Positions 1 to 6,185 of a stretch of 6,934 nt of DNA are shown in pieces (the first letter of the stretch is position 1; the number at the start of each line of letters is the position of its first letter). Below the pieces are notes generated by a model, which did no database searches, was not told the origin of the DNA, and was given only the letters and a program-made list of their open reading frames with translations. Source of the DNA: an uncultured Bacteroidales bacterium. Lineage in GTDB: Bacteria; Bacteroidota; Bacteroidia; Bacteroidales; Lentimicrobiaceae. Made by a program: the position numbers and the translations under genes. The stretch spans positions 1 to 6,934 of the forward strand of contig CALMDN010000586.1 of the NCBI GenBank assembly GCA_937864935.1, given 5' to 3'.

Positions 1-86
1 GGGCTTTCTGCTGCAGGCCTGTTTTTCAATGTGATATTTTGTTGGTACCGCCATCATGGAAAGGGAAGGAATGGCTTAAGTCATGA
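1..86 (+). other. Possible 3' end of an upstream gene, frame uncertain
   Basis: The window opens inside a sequence that is open in two plus-strand frames. The frame starting at base 3 gives a 27-residue tail ending in WKGKEWLKS, with a TGA stop at 84-86, exactly where the hairpin at 85-130 begins. This is the usual arrangement of a gene followed by its terminator. The frame starting at base 1 gives a hydrophobic stretch (GLSAAGLFFNVIFCWYR), then a basic tail, and stops inside the hairpin at 103-105. A minus-strand frame is also open from an ATG at 57 to the window edge. The symmetric hairpin favours a gene converging on the lipoprotein gene, so I prefer the plus strand and the base-3 frame. 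No product can be named. Confidence 0.3.
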
Positions 87-130
87 TAAACAGCAAGGGA
101 CATGATTGCTCATGTCCCTTGCTGTTTATC
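85..130. terminator. Perfect 21-bp inverted repeat, probable bidirectional terminator
   Basis: The left arm (85-105) and right arm (110-130) are perfect reverse complements over 21 bp around a 4-nt loop (TTGC, 106-109). The outer part of the stem is A-rich on the left and T-rich on the right (ATAAA/TTTAT), so either strand's transcript ends its stem in a run of U-rich bases, as in bidirectional terminators between convergent genes. It lies 18 nt beyond the stop codon of the minus-strand lipoprotein gene. There is no long T tract outside the stem on either side, so termination is inferred from the stem and its position. Confidence 0.75.
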
Positions 131-148
131 GCAGATTCGTCAAGCCTT

Positions 149-889
149 TTACATCGATTTGCTGTCCTGGCTGCTTTTCTCAACAGCATGGGCTTCTTCC
201 ATCAGTACACTATAGCTGTATCCTGAACCAAAGTCTTTATCCAGTTTTATAATCCCTTCAAAAGTAACGGTATCTCCCTCAGCAAAGGTTTCCTGAGTGG
301 TGATTGTCAGGTCAAAATCATCGTTGTTTGCTGTTCCGTCCTGGATGTGAAGCCAGTTCCGCTGCATGATGTTGGCATTGTATTTAACCACCACTCCACG
401 GATTTTCACTTTTTTGTCGGCATAGCTGCTTTTGTTTTTGTACAATTCAGCAATGGTAATTCCACCATTGGCCGGCTCAACAGAAATCTCAGCAAAGCGG
501 CTGACCGGGGATTTTCCGGATGGTTTCTGCATGGTTTCTGCTTTTACCGGTGTATCGCTTGGGTCATTTACGAATAGTATGCTGGCAAAATCGCGGTTGA
601 GTTCCCGGCTGTGGAAATTGGTCATCTCCATGGCATTGGTAAAGTAAAGCACATCTCCGGGTTTGGCTTCACGACGCGTAACCGCAATCCAGAATTTTGC
701 ATTGTTCTCAAATACCTGAAGATAAGTGTAGTTCGAAGTCTGTATTACCTCAATAACATCAACCATATGTGTTCCCGGAGGCAATTCACCGGTATCGGCA
801 CTGTTTTTCTTTTGCTGACAAGCGGTAAGTAAAGCAAGAACGGAAATGAAGGTTAAAGTGAGTATTCTGTTGAAAATGTTTTTTTTCAT
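149..889 (-). CDS. Lipoprotein with two OB-fold-like domains
   Basis: This is a 246-residue exported protein. The N-terminus has a basic start (MKKN), a hydrophobic core and a lipobox (LTAC, residues 21-24), so Cys24 should be lipidated after signal peptidase II cleavage; inner- versus outer-membrane location is not decided by the sequence. After a short linker come two small all-beta domains. Domain 1 (about 42-108) includes YTYLQV, FWIAV, KPGDVLYF and MEMTNFHSRELNR. Domain 2 (about 142-235) includes VKIRGVVVKYN, NWLHIQDGT and EGDTVTFEG. Domain 2 resembles the OB-fold proteins common in Bacteroidota that are often labelled 'nucleic-acid-binding' or 'DNA-binding'. A lipoprotein outside the cytoplasm is unlikely to bind DNA, and I would not transfer that function. 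The two halves look like a diverged duplication. Residues 112-135 form a linker rich in Ser, Pro and Lys. The start is the only sensible one, because it begins the signal peptide. The gene appears monocistronic, with a promoter at 923-956 and a hairpin downstream. Confidence 0.9.
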   Translation of the reverse strand: MKKNIFNRILTLTFISVLALLTACQQKKNSADTGELPPGTHMVDVIEVIQTSNYTYLQVFENNAKFWIAVTRREAKPGDVLYFTNAMEMTNFHSRELNRDFASILFVNDPSDTPVKAETMQKPSGKSPVSRFAEISVEPANGGITIAELYKNKSSYADKKVKIRGVVVKYNANIMQRNWLHIQDGTANNDDFDLTITTQETFAEGDTVTFEGIIKLDKDFGSGYSYSVLMEEAHAVEKSSQDSKSM

Positions 890-922
890 GGTTGTAGAAT
901 GTGATTAGTGTGCAACATTACG

Positions 923-956
923 CAAAGGTATTTATTTATTCCGAATCGTAAACAAG
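923..956 (-). promoter_or_regulatory. Bacteroidota-type promoter for the lipoprotein gene
   Basis: On the minus strand, TACCTTTG (930 to 923) matches the Bacteroidota -7 consensus TAnnTTTG exactly. A CTTG at 956-953 lies 22 nt upstream and could serve as the -33 element, a slightly long spacing. The predicted transcript would start near 917 and have a leader of roughly 28 nt before the ATG at 889. No Shine-Dalgarno sequence is visible. Confidence 0.65.
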
Positions 957-978
957 GCCTGTACTGGTTTTTACCTCT

Positions 979-990
979 CCGTAATTACGG
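979..990. promoter_or_regulatory. 12-bp perfect palindrome, possible operator
   Basis: CCGTAATTACGG is its own reverse complement. It lies just upstream of the -33 region of the lipoprotein promoter and downstream of the terminator of the preceding minus-strand gene. That position fits a binding site for a dimeric regulator. A single 12-bp palindrome can occur by chance, and no regulator gene is present in the window. Confidence 0.3.
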
Positions 991-999
991 TAATCCGCG

Positions 1000-1036
1000 A
1001 AAAAAGCAGAGCAGACGCCTGATGTTGTCTGCTCTG
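1000..1036 (-). terminator. Rho-independent terminator of the T9SS-cargo gene
   Basis: Read on the minus strand, a 10-bp perfect stem (1036-1027 paired with 1016-1007, AGAGCAGAC in its core) with a 10-nt loop is followed directly by six T residues (1005-1000) after one wobble-paired base. It lies about 84 nt beyond the stop of the gene at 1120-3804, giving a fairly long 3' untranslated tail, and isolates that gene from the lipoprotein gene. Confidence 0.85.
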
Positions 1037-1119
1037 TCTTATGAATGCGGATGAGACTTTAGTTATACCTGGTGGAAATAGTCCATACGGTTTTCACAGT
1101 CTGTTCTCCTCTGGAATTG

Positions 1120-3804
1120 CTATCGGATGATAAATTTTGTAACGGACCTTTTTCCCTGAATAATAGTGTTCAGGAAGTAAGAACCCGGTGCTGGCAACTT
1201 ACCATTGAAGAGTGTCTGCAGCGGCCATTCATGGATTCCTGCATCAAGCTGTCCTGCAGAAAGACGTGCAATCTGTTTCCCTTCTGCATCGCTGATTTCG
1301 AAGGAAATGAAGGATTTTGAATGGATGGTTAATGCAAGTTTCGCATCAGCGGTTGCCGGATTCGGAATGATTTTTACTGCAGATGCAGTTTCTGATTCCC
1401 TGACATTTTCCAGGTATAACCAGAAAATCAGCATGTGGTTCGAGGCGTCTACCAGGGTATCGGAGAAAGCCGGAGCAGCGCTTCCTGCCAAAGCCATTCC
1501 AGTGTAAAAACCCCAGGGAATATCTGCGAAAACAATAGAATCGACAGTAATAATTCCTGAATAGGTACCTTCAGGGCCGCTGATACTCACATCTACATCG
1601 TTAAGGGCAATCCCGTACTGATCAAAGGCCTTGCATACCAGGTCAGTTCTGAAAACATTCAGGGTAAAGTCAATACCGGTTGTCGAAAGTCCGGGCTCCA
1701 CCATAACACCGGATTGTGTCTGAACGTCGGTAAACGGATGAGAAGCGATAACATCATGCTGACCTACAGGAAGTTCTAGAAAATAAAAACCATTGGCCGA
1801 AGGATGCGTAGTGGCATTACCTGCCGTAACAACCGCTTCAGTAACATTTGCAGTACCATTGGCCAGATGCACGGTTCCCTGAACATATCCGGTTGTCGGA
1901 AGCAGAGACAGGCTGAAATTTACGTTCGGTGTAGTCTCCCCGGGAGCAACATTGATTCCGGATCTGATCTGAGGCGTGTATCCTGCCAGACTGGCTTCCA
2001 CATCCCATACACCGACCTCGGTCTCGAGGGTGTAAAATCCGGTGGCATCGGGACTTGTTGAATGGGTACCTGCAGTTACAATCGTGGCCGTTACATCACC
2101 TGATCCGTTGGTAAGTACAACGTGACCGGTAATATATCCTGTGGTGGGGATGGCTTCAAGAACGATATCAACCCCGGTAGTTGCCTGATCTTCAAGCACC
2201 ACCACGCCGCTTACCGATCCCGGATAATAGCCTGCAAGGCTTGCAGTAACCGTATAGGTTCCCACCGGGACTGTCAGGGTATAGAATCCGGTGGGGTCAG
2301 GGAAGGTGTTCTCATTTCCGGCTGAAACCTGAACCTGCGTGATGTTGCCGGTACCTCCGTTGAGCGCAATCTGTCCCTGGATGCTGCCGAACTGTGGGTC
2401 ATAATAGCCCAGTGTTCCGTCAAGGAGAAGATTCTGGGCATAGATGTCTGCGCTGGCATTTCTGTTGTCTTCCCAACTTACAATCCATTGGTTATTCTGG
2501 AAGTCATTCATGGTGATGTGGACTTTTGAAGATGCCACTGAACTCACAAAAACAGAATTTCCCGGCCACAGAAAGCTGCCGTCCGGTGCTATCCGCATGG
2601 CTTTGAGCGTTGAGGAGGTTCCGGAGGTAGCTTCATCGTACATCACCATAACATCGGTATCGGTACCTCCGGCTCCCCAGGGGGTAACCTGGGTTGCTGA
2701 AACGGCGATGAAGCTCATGCCGTTGTTGCCCCATTGTTTGGTTCCGGTTGAGGTGAATTTCTGGCCGAATATTCCTTTCTGACTCTGAAGGCCGTTCATC
2801 TCGTTCCAGAAAACATAAACATCATCAGACCCGGCCGGCTTTGCCAGATAAGGGTAATAATGGTTCATTCCTCCCTGACTGGTGGCTTCAATGCCATTGG
2901 CTGCAAAAGCAACGGCACCCGATGCATTGATGTGTTGAACCCATACTGAGGCCAGCTGGTTGTTGTCACGATCGTCGTGCCAGGCTATGTAAAATCCGTC
3001 GCTGCCATCGTTGATGAAAGGGAAAATCTGCGTCCACGCCGAGATACCACCGGCGTCAGAAATTACTGCGGGCGATGCCCATACCGGACTGCCGGTTGCA
3101 CTGTAACGCTGCGCAAAAACATGACGTGTCGGGGCATTGGGCGGACCGCTGTCTTCAAAGTATTTCATGATGAAGTCATCGGTCCCGACCGGCATCAGCT
3201 GAGGCCAGTTTAAGGCTGTGGTGCCCGAAAGGGTGATGCCGTTGTCGCCCCATTGTTTTACACCGGCAGCATTTATTTTCTGCATGATGATGTTGTCGCC
3301 TGAAATCCAGGCAAAAACGGCATTGCCGGCTGCGGTACAGGTGACCTTTGGTGAGGCGTTAAATTCAGAATTGTTTGACAGGGCAATGCCGTTGGCCCCC
3401 CACACAAAATTCCCGTCGGGTGCTATTCTGTATGCATAGGCATTGTTGTTTCCGTTCCGGATATCCTGCCAGGTCATAACGCAGTGGTTGTTCACATCTG
3501 CGGTCATATCCCAGTCTGTGAGCCAGGTGTCGGAGGCATTGCTGCTGATCAGGATACCATCGGTTGCCCACAATTCATTGCCCTGAGCATCCAGCCGTTG
3601 TAAGCGGACATTGTAGTTGCCGGTCTCATTTGAGAAATACCCGATGTAGGTATCTCCGTTAGGGCAGGTTGCAATCTTGGGGATCGCCTGCTCTCCGGTC
3701 AGATCACAGATGACATTGTTGACTGCCGCGTTGTTACTCCATTGTGCCTGACTCTCAGTTACACTGAATGCCAGCAGGATGGCAAGAATGAATGCATTTT
3801 TCAT
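1120..3804 (-). CDS. T9SS-secreted modular protein: propeller repeats, three carboxypeptidase-regulatory-like repeats, type A sorting domain
   Basis: This 894-residue protein is exported through the type IX secretion system. Residues 1-20 are a Sec signal peptide with likely cleavage at SQA|Q. Residues about 50-472 contain at least seven units spaced 50-58 residues apart, each with a motif like INAAGVKQWGDNGITLS (near 71, 127, 177, 234, 292, 350 and 405; a degenerate one near 459). Between them are strands such as TWQDIRNG, AWHDDRDN and SWEDNRNA followed by an aromatic/AQ segment. This pattern suggests a seven- or eight-bladed beta-propeller. Residues 473-721 are three gapless 83-residue carboxypeptidase-regulatory-like beta-sandwiches. 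Residues 719-800 look like a diverged fourth sandwich. Residues about 808-894 are a type A T9SS sorting domain: KIIPNP near its start, then a GSYFLN strand and a basic end (KRSVTKFIIR). The domain should be removed on secretion, leaving the protein surface-anchored or released. No catalytic motif is visible; a binding, adhesive or structural role is inferred. The gene is monocistronic, divergent from the SDR gene. Confidence 0.93.
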   Translation of the reverse strand: MKNAFILAILLAFSVTESQAQWSNNAAVNNVICDLTGEQAIPKIATCPNGDTYIGYFSNETGNYNVRLQRLDAQGNELWATDGILISSNASDTWLTDWDMTADVNNHCVMTWQDIRNGNNNAYAYRIAPDGNFVWGANGIALSNNSEFNASPKVTCTAAGNAVFAWISGDNIIMQKINAAGVKQWGDNGITLSGTTALNWPQLMPVGTDDFIMKYFEDSGPPNAPTRHVFAQRYSATGSPVWASPAVISDAGGISAWTQIFPFINDGSDGFYIAWHDDRDNNQLASVWVQHINASGAVAFAANGIEATSQGGMNHYYPYLAKPAGSDDVYVFWNEMNGLQSQKGIFGQKFTSTGTKQWGNNGMSFIAVSATQVTPWGAGGTDTDVMVMYDEATSGTSSTLKAMRIAPDGSFLWPGNSVFVSSVASSKVHITMNDFQNNQWIVSWEDNRNASADIYAQNLLLDGTLGYYDPQFGSIQGQIALNGGTGNITQVQVSAGNENTFPDPTGFYTLTVPVGTYTVTASLAGYYPGSVSGVVVLEDQATTGVDIVLEAIPTTGYITGHVVLTNGSGDVTATIVTAGTHSTSPDATGFYTLETEVGVWDVEASLAGYTPQIRSGINVAPGETTPNVNFSLSLLPTTGYVQGTVHLANGTANVTEAVVTAGNATTHPSANGFYFLELPVGQHDVIASHPFTDVQTQSGVMVEPGLSTTGIDFTLNVFRTDLVCKAFDQYGIALNDVDVSISGPEGTYSGIITVDSIVFADIPWGFYTGMALAGSAAPAFSDTLVDASNHMLIFWLYLENVRESETASAVKIIPNPATADAKLALTIHSKSFISFEISDAEGKQIARLSAGQLDAGIHEWPLQTLFNGKLPAPGSYFLNTIIQGKRSVTKFIIR
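1642..2388 (-). repeat. Three tandem 83-codon repeats (carboxypeptidase-regulatory-like domains)
   Basis: Units begin at Gly473, Gly556 and Gly639 of the secreted protein (2388, 2139 and 1890 on the minus strand). Each is exactly 83 residues and they align without a gap. Positions kept in all three include Gly1, Gly5, the Gly/Asn pair at 11-12, Val/Ile-Thr near 16-17, AG at 23-24, a Pro at 30, GFY at 34-36, VG at 42-43, AS at 49-50 and SG at 60-61. The fold is the transthyretin-like beta-sandwich seen in many secreted Bacteroidota proteins. The DNA copies have clearly diverged, so this is an old duplication. Confidence 0.9.
2389..3594 (-). repeat. Propeller-like repeats with a period of about 55 residues
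   Basis: Residues 71-472 of the secreted protein hold successive copies of a unit whose clearest part reads aliphatic-x-x-x-Gly-x-x-x-Trp-x-x-x-Gly-hydrophobic-x-hydrophobic-Ser. Starts are near residues 71, 127, 177, 234, 292, 350 and 405, and a worn copy is near 459, at intervals of 50-58. Gly and Trp are kept in most copies. Regular spacing of 40-60 residues with one aromatic strand per unit is typical of beta-propeller blades. The blade count and closure cannot be read from the sequence. Confidence 0.7.
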
Positions 3805-3818
3805 TTCATTGGGTTTAG

Positions 3819-3826
3819 CAAAGATC
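3819..3826 (-). promoter_or_regulatory. Weak -7-like element upstream of the T9SS-cargo gene
   Basis: On the minus strand GATCTTTG (3826 to 3819) keeps the TTTG half of the TAnnTTTG consensus but lacks the TA. It lies 14 nt before the ATG at 3804, and no convincing -33 TTG is found at the expected spacing. It is the best candidate near this gene, but the true promoter could be further upstream in the 3827-4020 region. Confidence 0.3.
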
Positions 3827-4032
3827 TGCAGTTAATTTTATGGTCCGGGACTTCATTTAACTGATGAATGGTCCTGCGGATGATATGAGGAGCAAAAATT
3901 CAGGTTGTTTCACCGCCGAAATTACTGAATTATCTGAAATAATTTTTAAATGTCCTCCTTGCTTTTGCATTATTGTCGATAAAAGGAGAGCATCAGGACT
4001 CAGATAAATGTTGAGGACGTGGTGGGTAAAAA
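3827..4032. other. Divergent intergenic region, no gene seen
   Basis: Between the minus-strand secreted-protein gene and the plus-strand SDR gene there are 276 nt without a gene. The middle part is AT-rich near 3920-3950 and contains only weak inverted repeats (AATTAT/ATAATT at 3928-3944; CTCCTT/AAGGAG at 3955-3988). No open frame with a plausible start, no tRNA-like fold and no riboswitch could be recognised. It probably holds the upstream control sequences of both genes. Confidence 0.5.
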
Positions 4033-4062
4033 TTATGAAAAGTGTTAAATTTCTTATCTTCG
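4033..4062 (+). promoter_or_regulatory. Probable promoter of the SDR-VOC operon
   Basis: TATCTTCG at 4055-4062 is one base off the TAnnTTTG -7 consensus. TTATG at 4033-4037 is a weak -33 candidate 17 nt upstream. A transcript from here would start near 4067 and leave a very short A-rich leader (AAGAAAATAAA) before the ATG at 4081, typical of Bacteroidota genes that lack a Shine-Dalgarno sequence. Confidence 0.6.
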
Positions 4063-4080
4063 CAGACTTAAGAAAATAAA

Positions 4081-4875
4081 ATGGACTTTACCGGGAAGAC
4101 ATTCTGGATAACAGGAGCCGCATCAGGGATGGGTAAAGCCTTGTCTGTCAGTTTATCAAAAGTTGCCCGTCTGATTATTATTTCTGACCGTGACAGGGAT
4201 GGGCTGGAGGCAACGGCTGCCGAGATTGCCCGTAACGGGTGTGCGGTAAGGGCAGAGGTTCTTGATATGGCAGATGCTGCTTCTGTCAGGAAAGTGTCAG
4301 ATTCGGTTTTTTCTGAAGGAATTTCAATAGATGGTTTATATCAGTTCGCCGGAATCAGCCAGCGCTCTCTGGTTTTGGATACGCCGGTTGAGATTGACCG
4401 ACGCATTATGGAGATCAATTTTTTCGGGGTAGTAACTTTGGTTAAGGCTGTACTCCCGCACATGGTTTCTCATGGAGGTGGTCAGCTGGCAATCGCTTCG
4501 AGTATGGTGGGAAAATTTGGTTTTCCTTACCGATCTGCCTATTCTGCTTCCAAACATGCCCTTCAGGGTTTTTTCGAAAGTCTGAGGGCGGAAAACAGCA
4601 AGCACAATATCCGTGTCAGCATCCTTATCCCGGGAAGGATCAATACCAACATCTCAAAATATGCCCTGACCAGCCAGGGAACCGAATACGGAAAAATGGA
4701 TCCGGGACAGGCCAACGGTATCAGCTCAGCAAAAGCTGCAAAGCAAATTCTCCATGGGCTAAGAAGAGAGAAAAAGGAGATACTGGTAGGAGGAAACGAA
4801 TTGCTGATGGTGCATATCCGCCGGTTTCTTCCAGCGCTTTTTTATATCCTGGCCCGTAAAATCAAACCGGTTTAA
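4081..4875 (+). CDS. Short-chain dehydrogenase/reductase (SDR), DHRS7-like
   Basis: This 264-residue classical SDR should carry out NAD(P)-dependent oxidation of an alcohol or reduction of a carbonyl. The Rossmann fold shows the cofactor loop TGAASGMG (residues 11-18), an acidic residue ending strand 2 (Asp36, followed by Arg37) and Asp62 near the adenine site. The catalytic residues are Asn113, Ser141, Tyr154 and Lys158 (YSASK), then the PG segment of IPGRINTNIS. Asp36 leans towards NAD, but Arg37 leaves NADP possible. The usual NNAG motif after strand 4 reads QFAG (88-91), which is unusual. The region after the PG motif (TNISKYAL, YGKMDPGQANGIS) resembles DHRS7-type SDRs, which act on lipid-like or steroid-like substrates; that link is by resemblance only. 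The C-terminus (about 241-264) is hydrophobic and basic and may touch the membrane. A VOC gene follows after 37 nt without a promoter or terminator, so the two are probably co-transcribed. The substrate is unknown. Confidence 0.92.
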   Translation: MDFTGKTFWITGAASGMGKALSVSLSKVARLIIISDRDRDGLEATAAEIARNGCAVRAEVLDMADAASVRKVSDSVFSEGISIDGLYQFAGISQRSLVLDTPVEIDRRIMEINFFGVVTLVKAVLPHMVSHGGGQLAIASSMVGKFGFPYRSAYSASKHALQGFFESLRAENSKHNIRVSILIPGRINTNISKYALTSQGTEYGKMDPGQANGISSAKAAKQILHGLRREKKEILVGGNELLMVHIRRFLPALFYILARKIKPV

Positions 4876-4912
4876 GCACTTCAGGCTATCCGATCAAATT
4901 CAATAACTACCA

Positions 4913-5974
4913 ATGGCAACACAAATCAACGGAATTCAGCAACTTGGTGTAGGAGTAACAGATATCCATGAGGCATTTGCCTGGTACCGTAAACATTTCG
5001 GTATGGATATCAAGATGTTTGAAGAAGCTGCAATGGCTGAGCTCATGTTGCCGCATACAGATGGAGTGCCCCGGGAAAGGCATGCCATTCTGGCCTTAAA
5101 CCTTGAAGGAGGCGGAGGTTTTGAAATCTGGCAGCATACCGGTAAGAAACCTCAGGCCCCGCTTTTTGAGATTCATCCCGGTGATCTGGGAATTTTCGCT
5201 GGAAAGCTTAAAACTGCAGATATTGACCTTGCCTTTCACCAGTTTAAAGAGTGGAATCTGAACCTCATTCATGAAATAACCGCTGATCCTGCCGGCACAC
5301 GTCATTTTTATGTCAGAGATCTTTACGGCAACCTCTGGGATGTTGTTTCCGACCCATTCGTGTTTAAGAAGCAAAAGTCAGTCAATGGCGGGGTCTTCGG
5401 AATCATGGCCGGGGTGAAGAGCATCGAGGAGAGCCTCCCTGTATATCAGTCAATCCTGGGTTATGATGTGGTAGAATACGATAAGACCGGGGTTTTTGGA
5501 GATTTCAAAGGACTTCCGGGTGCTGATGGTAAATACCGTCGTGTAATGCTTTCCCACAGCCGGAAACGGAACGGCGCCTTCAGCCCGATGTTCGGACCTT
5601 CGCGCATAGAATTGGTACAGTGTATCGATCGTAAACCGCGCGATATTTATGAAGGCCGGTTATGGGGTGATCCCGGGTTCATTCATCTCTGTTTCGACAT
5701 CAACGGGATGGATGGCCTGCGCGACCTTGTGAAAGAAAAGGGATTCCCGTTCACCGTTGACAGCGCCCGCGATATGGATACCTTCGATATGGGTGAAGCA
5801 GCCGGTAGTTTTTCTTACATCCAGGCTCCTGAAGGCACCCTCATTGAGTTCGTTGAAACCCACAAAATACCCCTTGTAAAGAAACTTGGCTGGTCGCTCG
5901 ATCTGACCAAACGCAAACCCGGCCCACTGCCCGGCTGGATGTTCAGCCTGTTTGCAGTGATGAGGGTGAAATAG
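4913..5974 (+). CDS. Two-domain vicinal-oxygen-chelate (glyoxalase/dioxygenase superfamily) protein
   Basis: This 353-residue protein has two VOC modules, about residues 6-150 and 160-316. Each starts with the beta-alpha pattern of the family (GVGVTDIHEAFAWYRKHFGMD; GVKSIEESLPVYQSILGYD) and ends with a GN/GT-hydrophobic strand (YGNLWDVV; EGTLIEFVE). VOC proteins include metal-dependent lyases, isomerases, epimerases and dioxygenases. In module 2 the metal positions appear as Glu233, His258 and Glu312, while the usual first His is missing (near Gly163). In module 1 the matching positions are Gln10, Glu71, Asp91 and Asp143, so it may be a structural half or bind metal differently. These alignments were made by eye. 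The ligand set is therefore incomplete and the reaction cannot be named. The last 37 residues form a basic, Pro-rich linker and a hydrophobic end (LPGWMFSLFAVMRVK). The gene lies 37 nt behind the SDR gene, suggesting successive steps on one substrate. The ATG at 4913 fits, because the first beta strand starts within ten residues. Confidence 0.9.
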   Translation: MATQINGIQQLGVGVTDIHEAFAWYRKHFGMDIKMFEEAAMAELMLPHTDGVPRERHAILALNLEGGGGFEIWQHTGKKPQAPLFEIHPGDLGIFAGKLKTADIDLAFHQFKEWNLNLIHEITADPAGTRHFYVRDLYGNLWDVVSDPFVFKKQKSVNGGVFGIMAGVKSIEESLPVYQSILGYDVVEYDKTGVFGDFKGLPGADGKYRRVMLSHSRKRNGAFSPMFGPSRIELVQCIDRKPRDIYEGRLWGDPGFIHLCFDINGMDGLRDLVKEKGFPFTVDSARDMDTFDMGEAAGSFSYIQAPEGTLIEFVETHKIPLVKKLGWSLDLTKRKPGPLPGWMFSLFAVMRVK

Positions 5975-6128
5975 AGACCAATTCAATTCCTGCGACTGAT
6001 TTTCAATCCGGAGTATCCCATTTCCGAAATGCGTTTTTCCTTATTTACATTTCTTTTCTTCATTGATGAGAGGGGTTGCTTAAGTCCACCCGTGAGATGA
6101 TTGCTGCCCTGATTTTAAGGTATATATC

Positions 6129-6158
6129 TTGACATTTTCAATTTATTTCGTATATTTA
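6129..6158 (+). promoter_or_regulatory. Promoter of the outer-membrane barrel gene
   Basis: TTG at 6129-6131 (within TTGACA) and TATATTTA at 6151-6158 are separated by 19 nt, the canonical Bacteroidota -33/-7 spacing. Only the last base of TAnnTTTG differs. Transcription would begin near 6163 and leave a leader of about 23 nt before the ATG at 6186. The TTG that could be read as an upstream start codon is the -33 element itself. Confidence 0.75.
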
Positions 6159-6185
6159 TGTGATATTAACCAACATCATACAGCC

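Noticed and set aside
2122..2782. Plus-strand open frames opposite the secreted-protein gene
   Set aside because: They lie inside a minus-strand gene with a signal peptide, clear repeats and a T9SS sorting domain. Their translations show no domain or low-complexity pattern of a real protein, and none has a promoter.
3928..3944. AT-rich inverted repeat followed by a short T run, as a terminator
   Set aside because: The stem is only 6 bp and almost entirely A-T, and no gene on the plus strand ends before it.
4336..4605. Minus-strand open frame opposite the SDR gene
   Set aside because: The plus frame carries all the SDR catalytic motifs over the same bases. The minus-strand translation resembles nothing known and has no upstream signals.
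5096..5986. Minus-strand open frames opposite the VOC gene
   Set aside because: The plus frame encodes two complete VOC modules; the reverse frames are antisense shadows.
5975..6128. Terminator or small gene after the VOC gene
   Set aside because: ATTTCCGAAAT near 6023 is palindromic but leaves no room for a loop, and the T-rich tract after it has no stem. The short ATG frames near 6066 and 6108 are only 5-11 codons long. I see no supported feature, although read-through into the barrel gene cannot be excluded.
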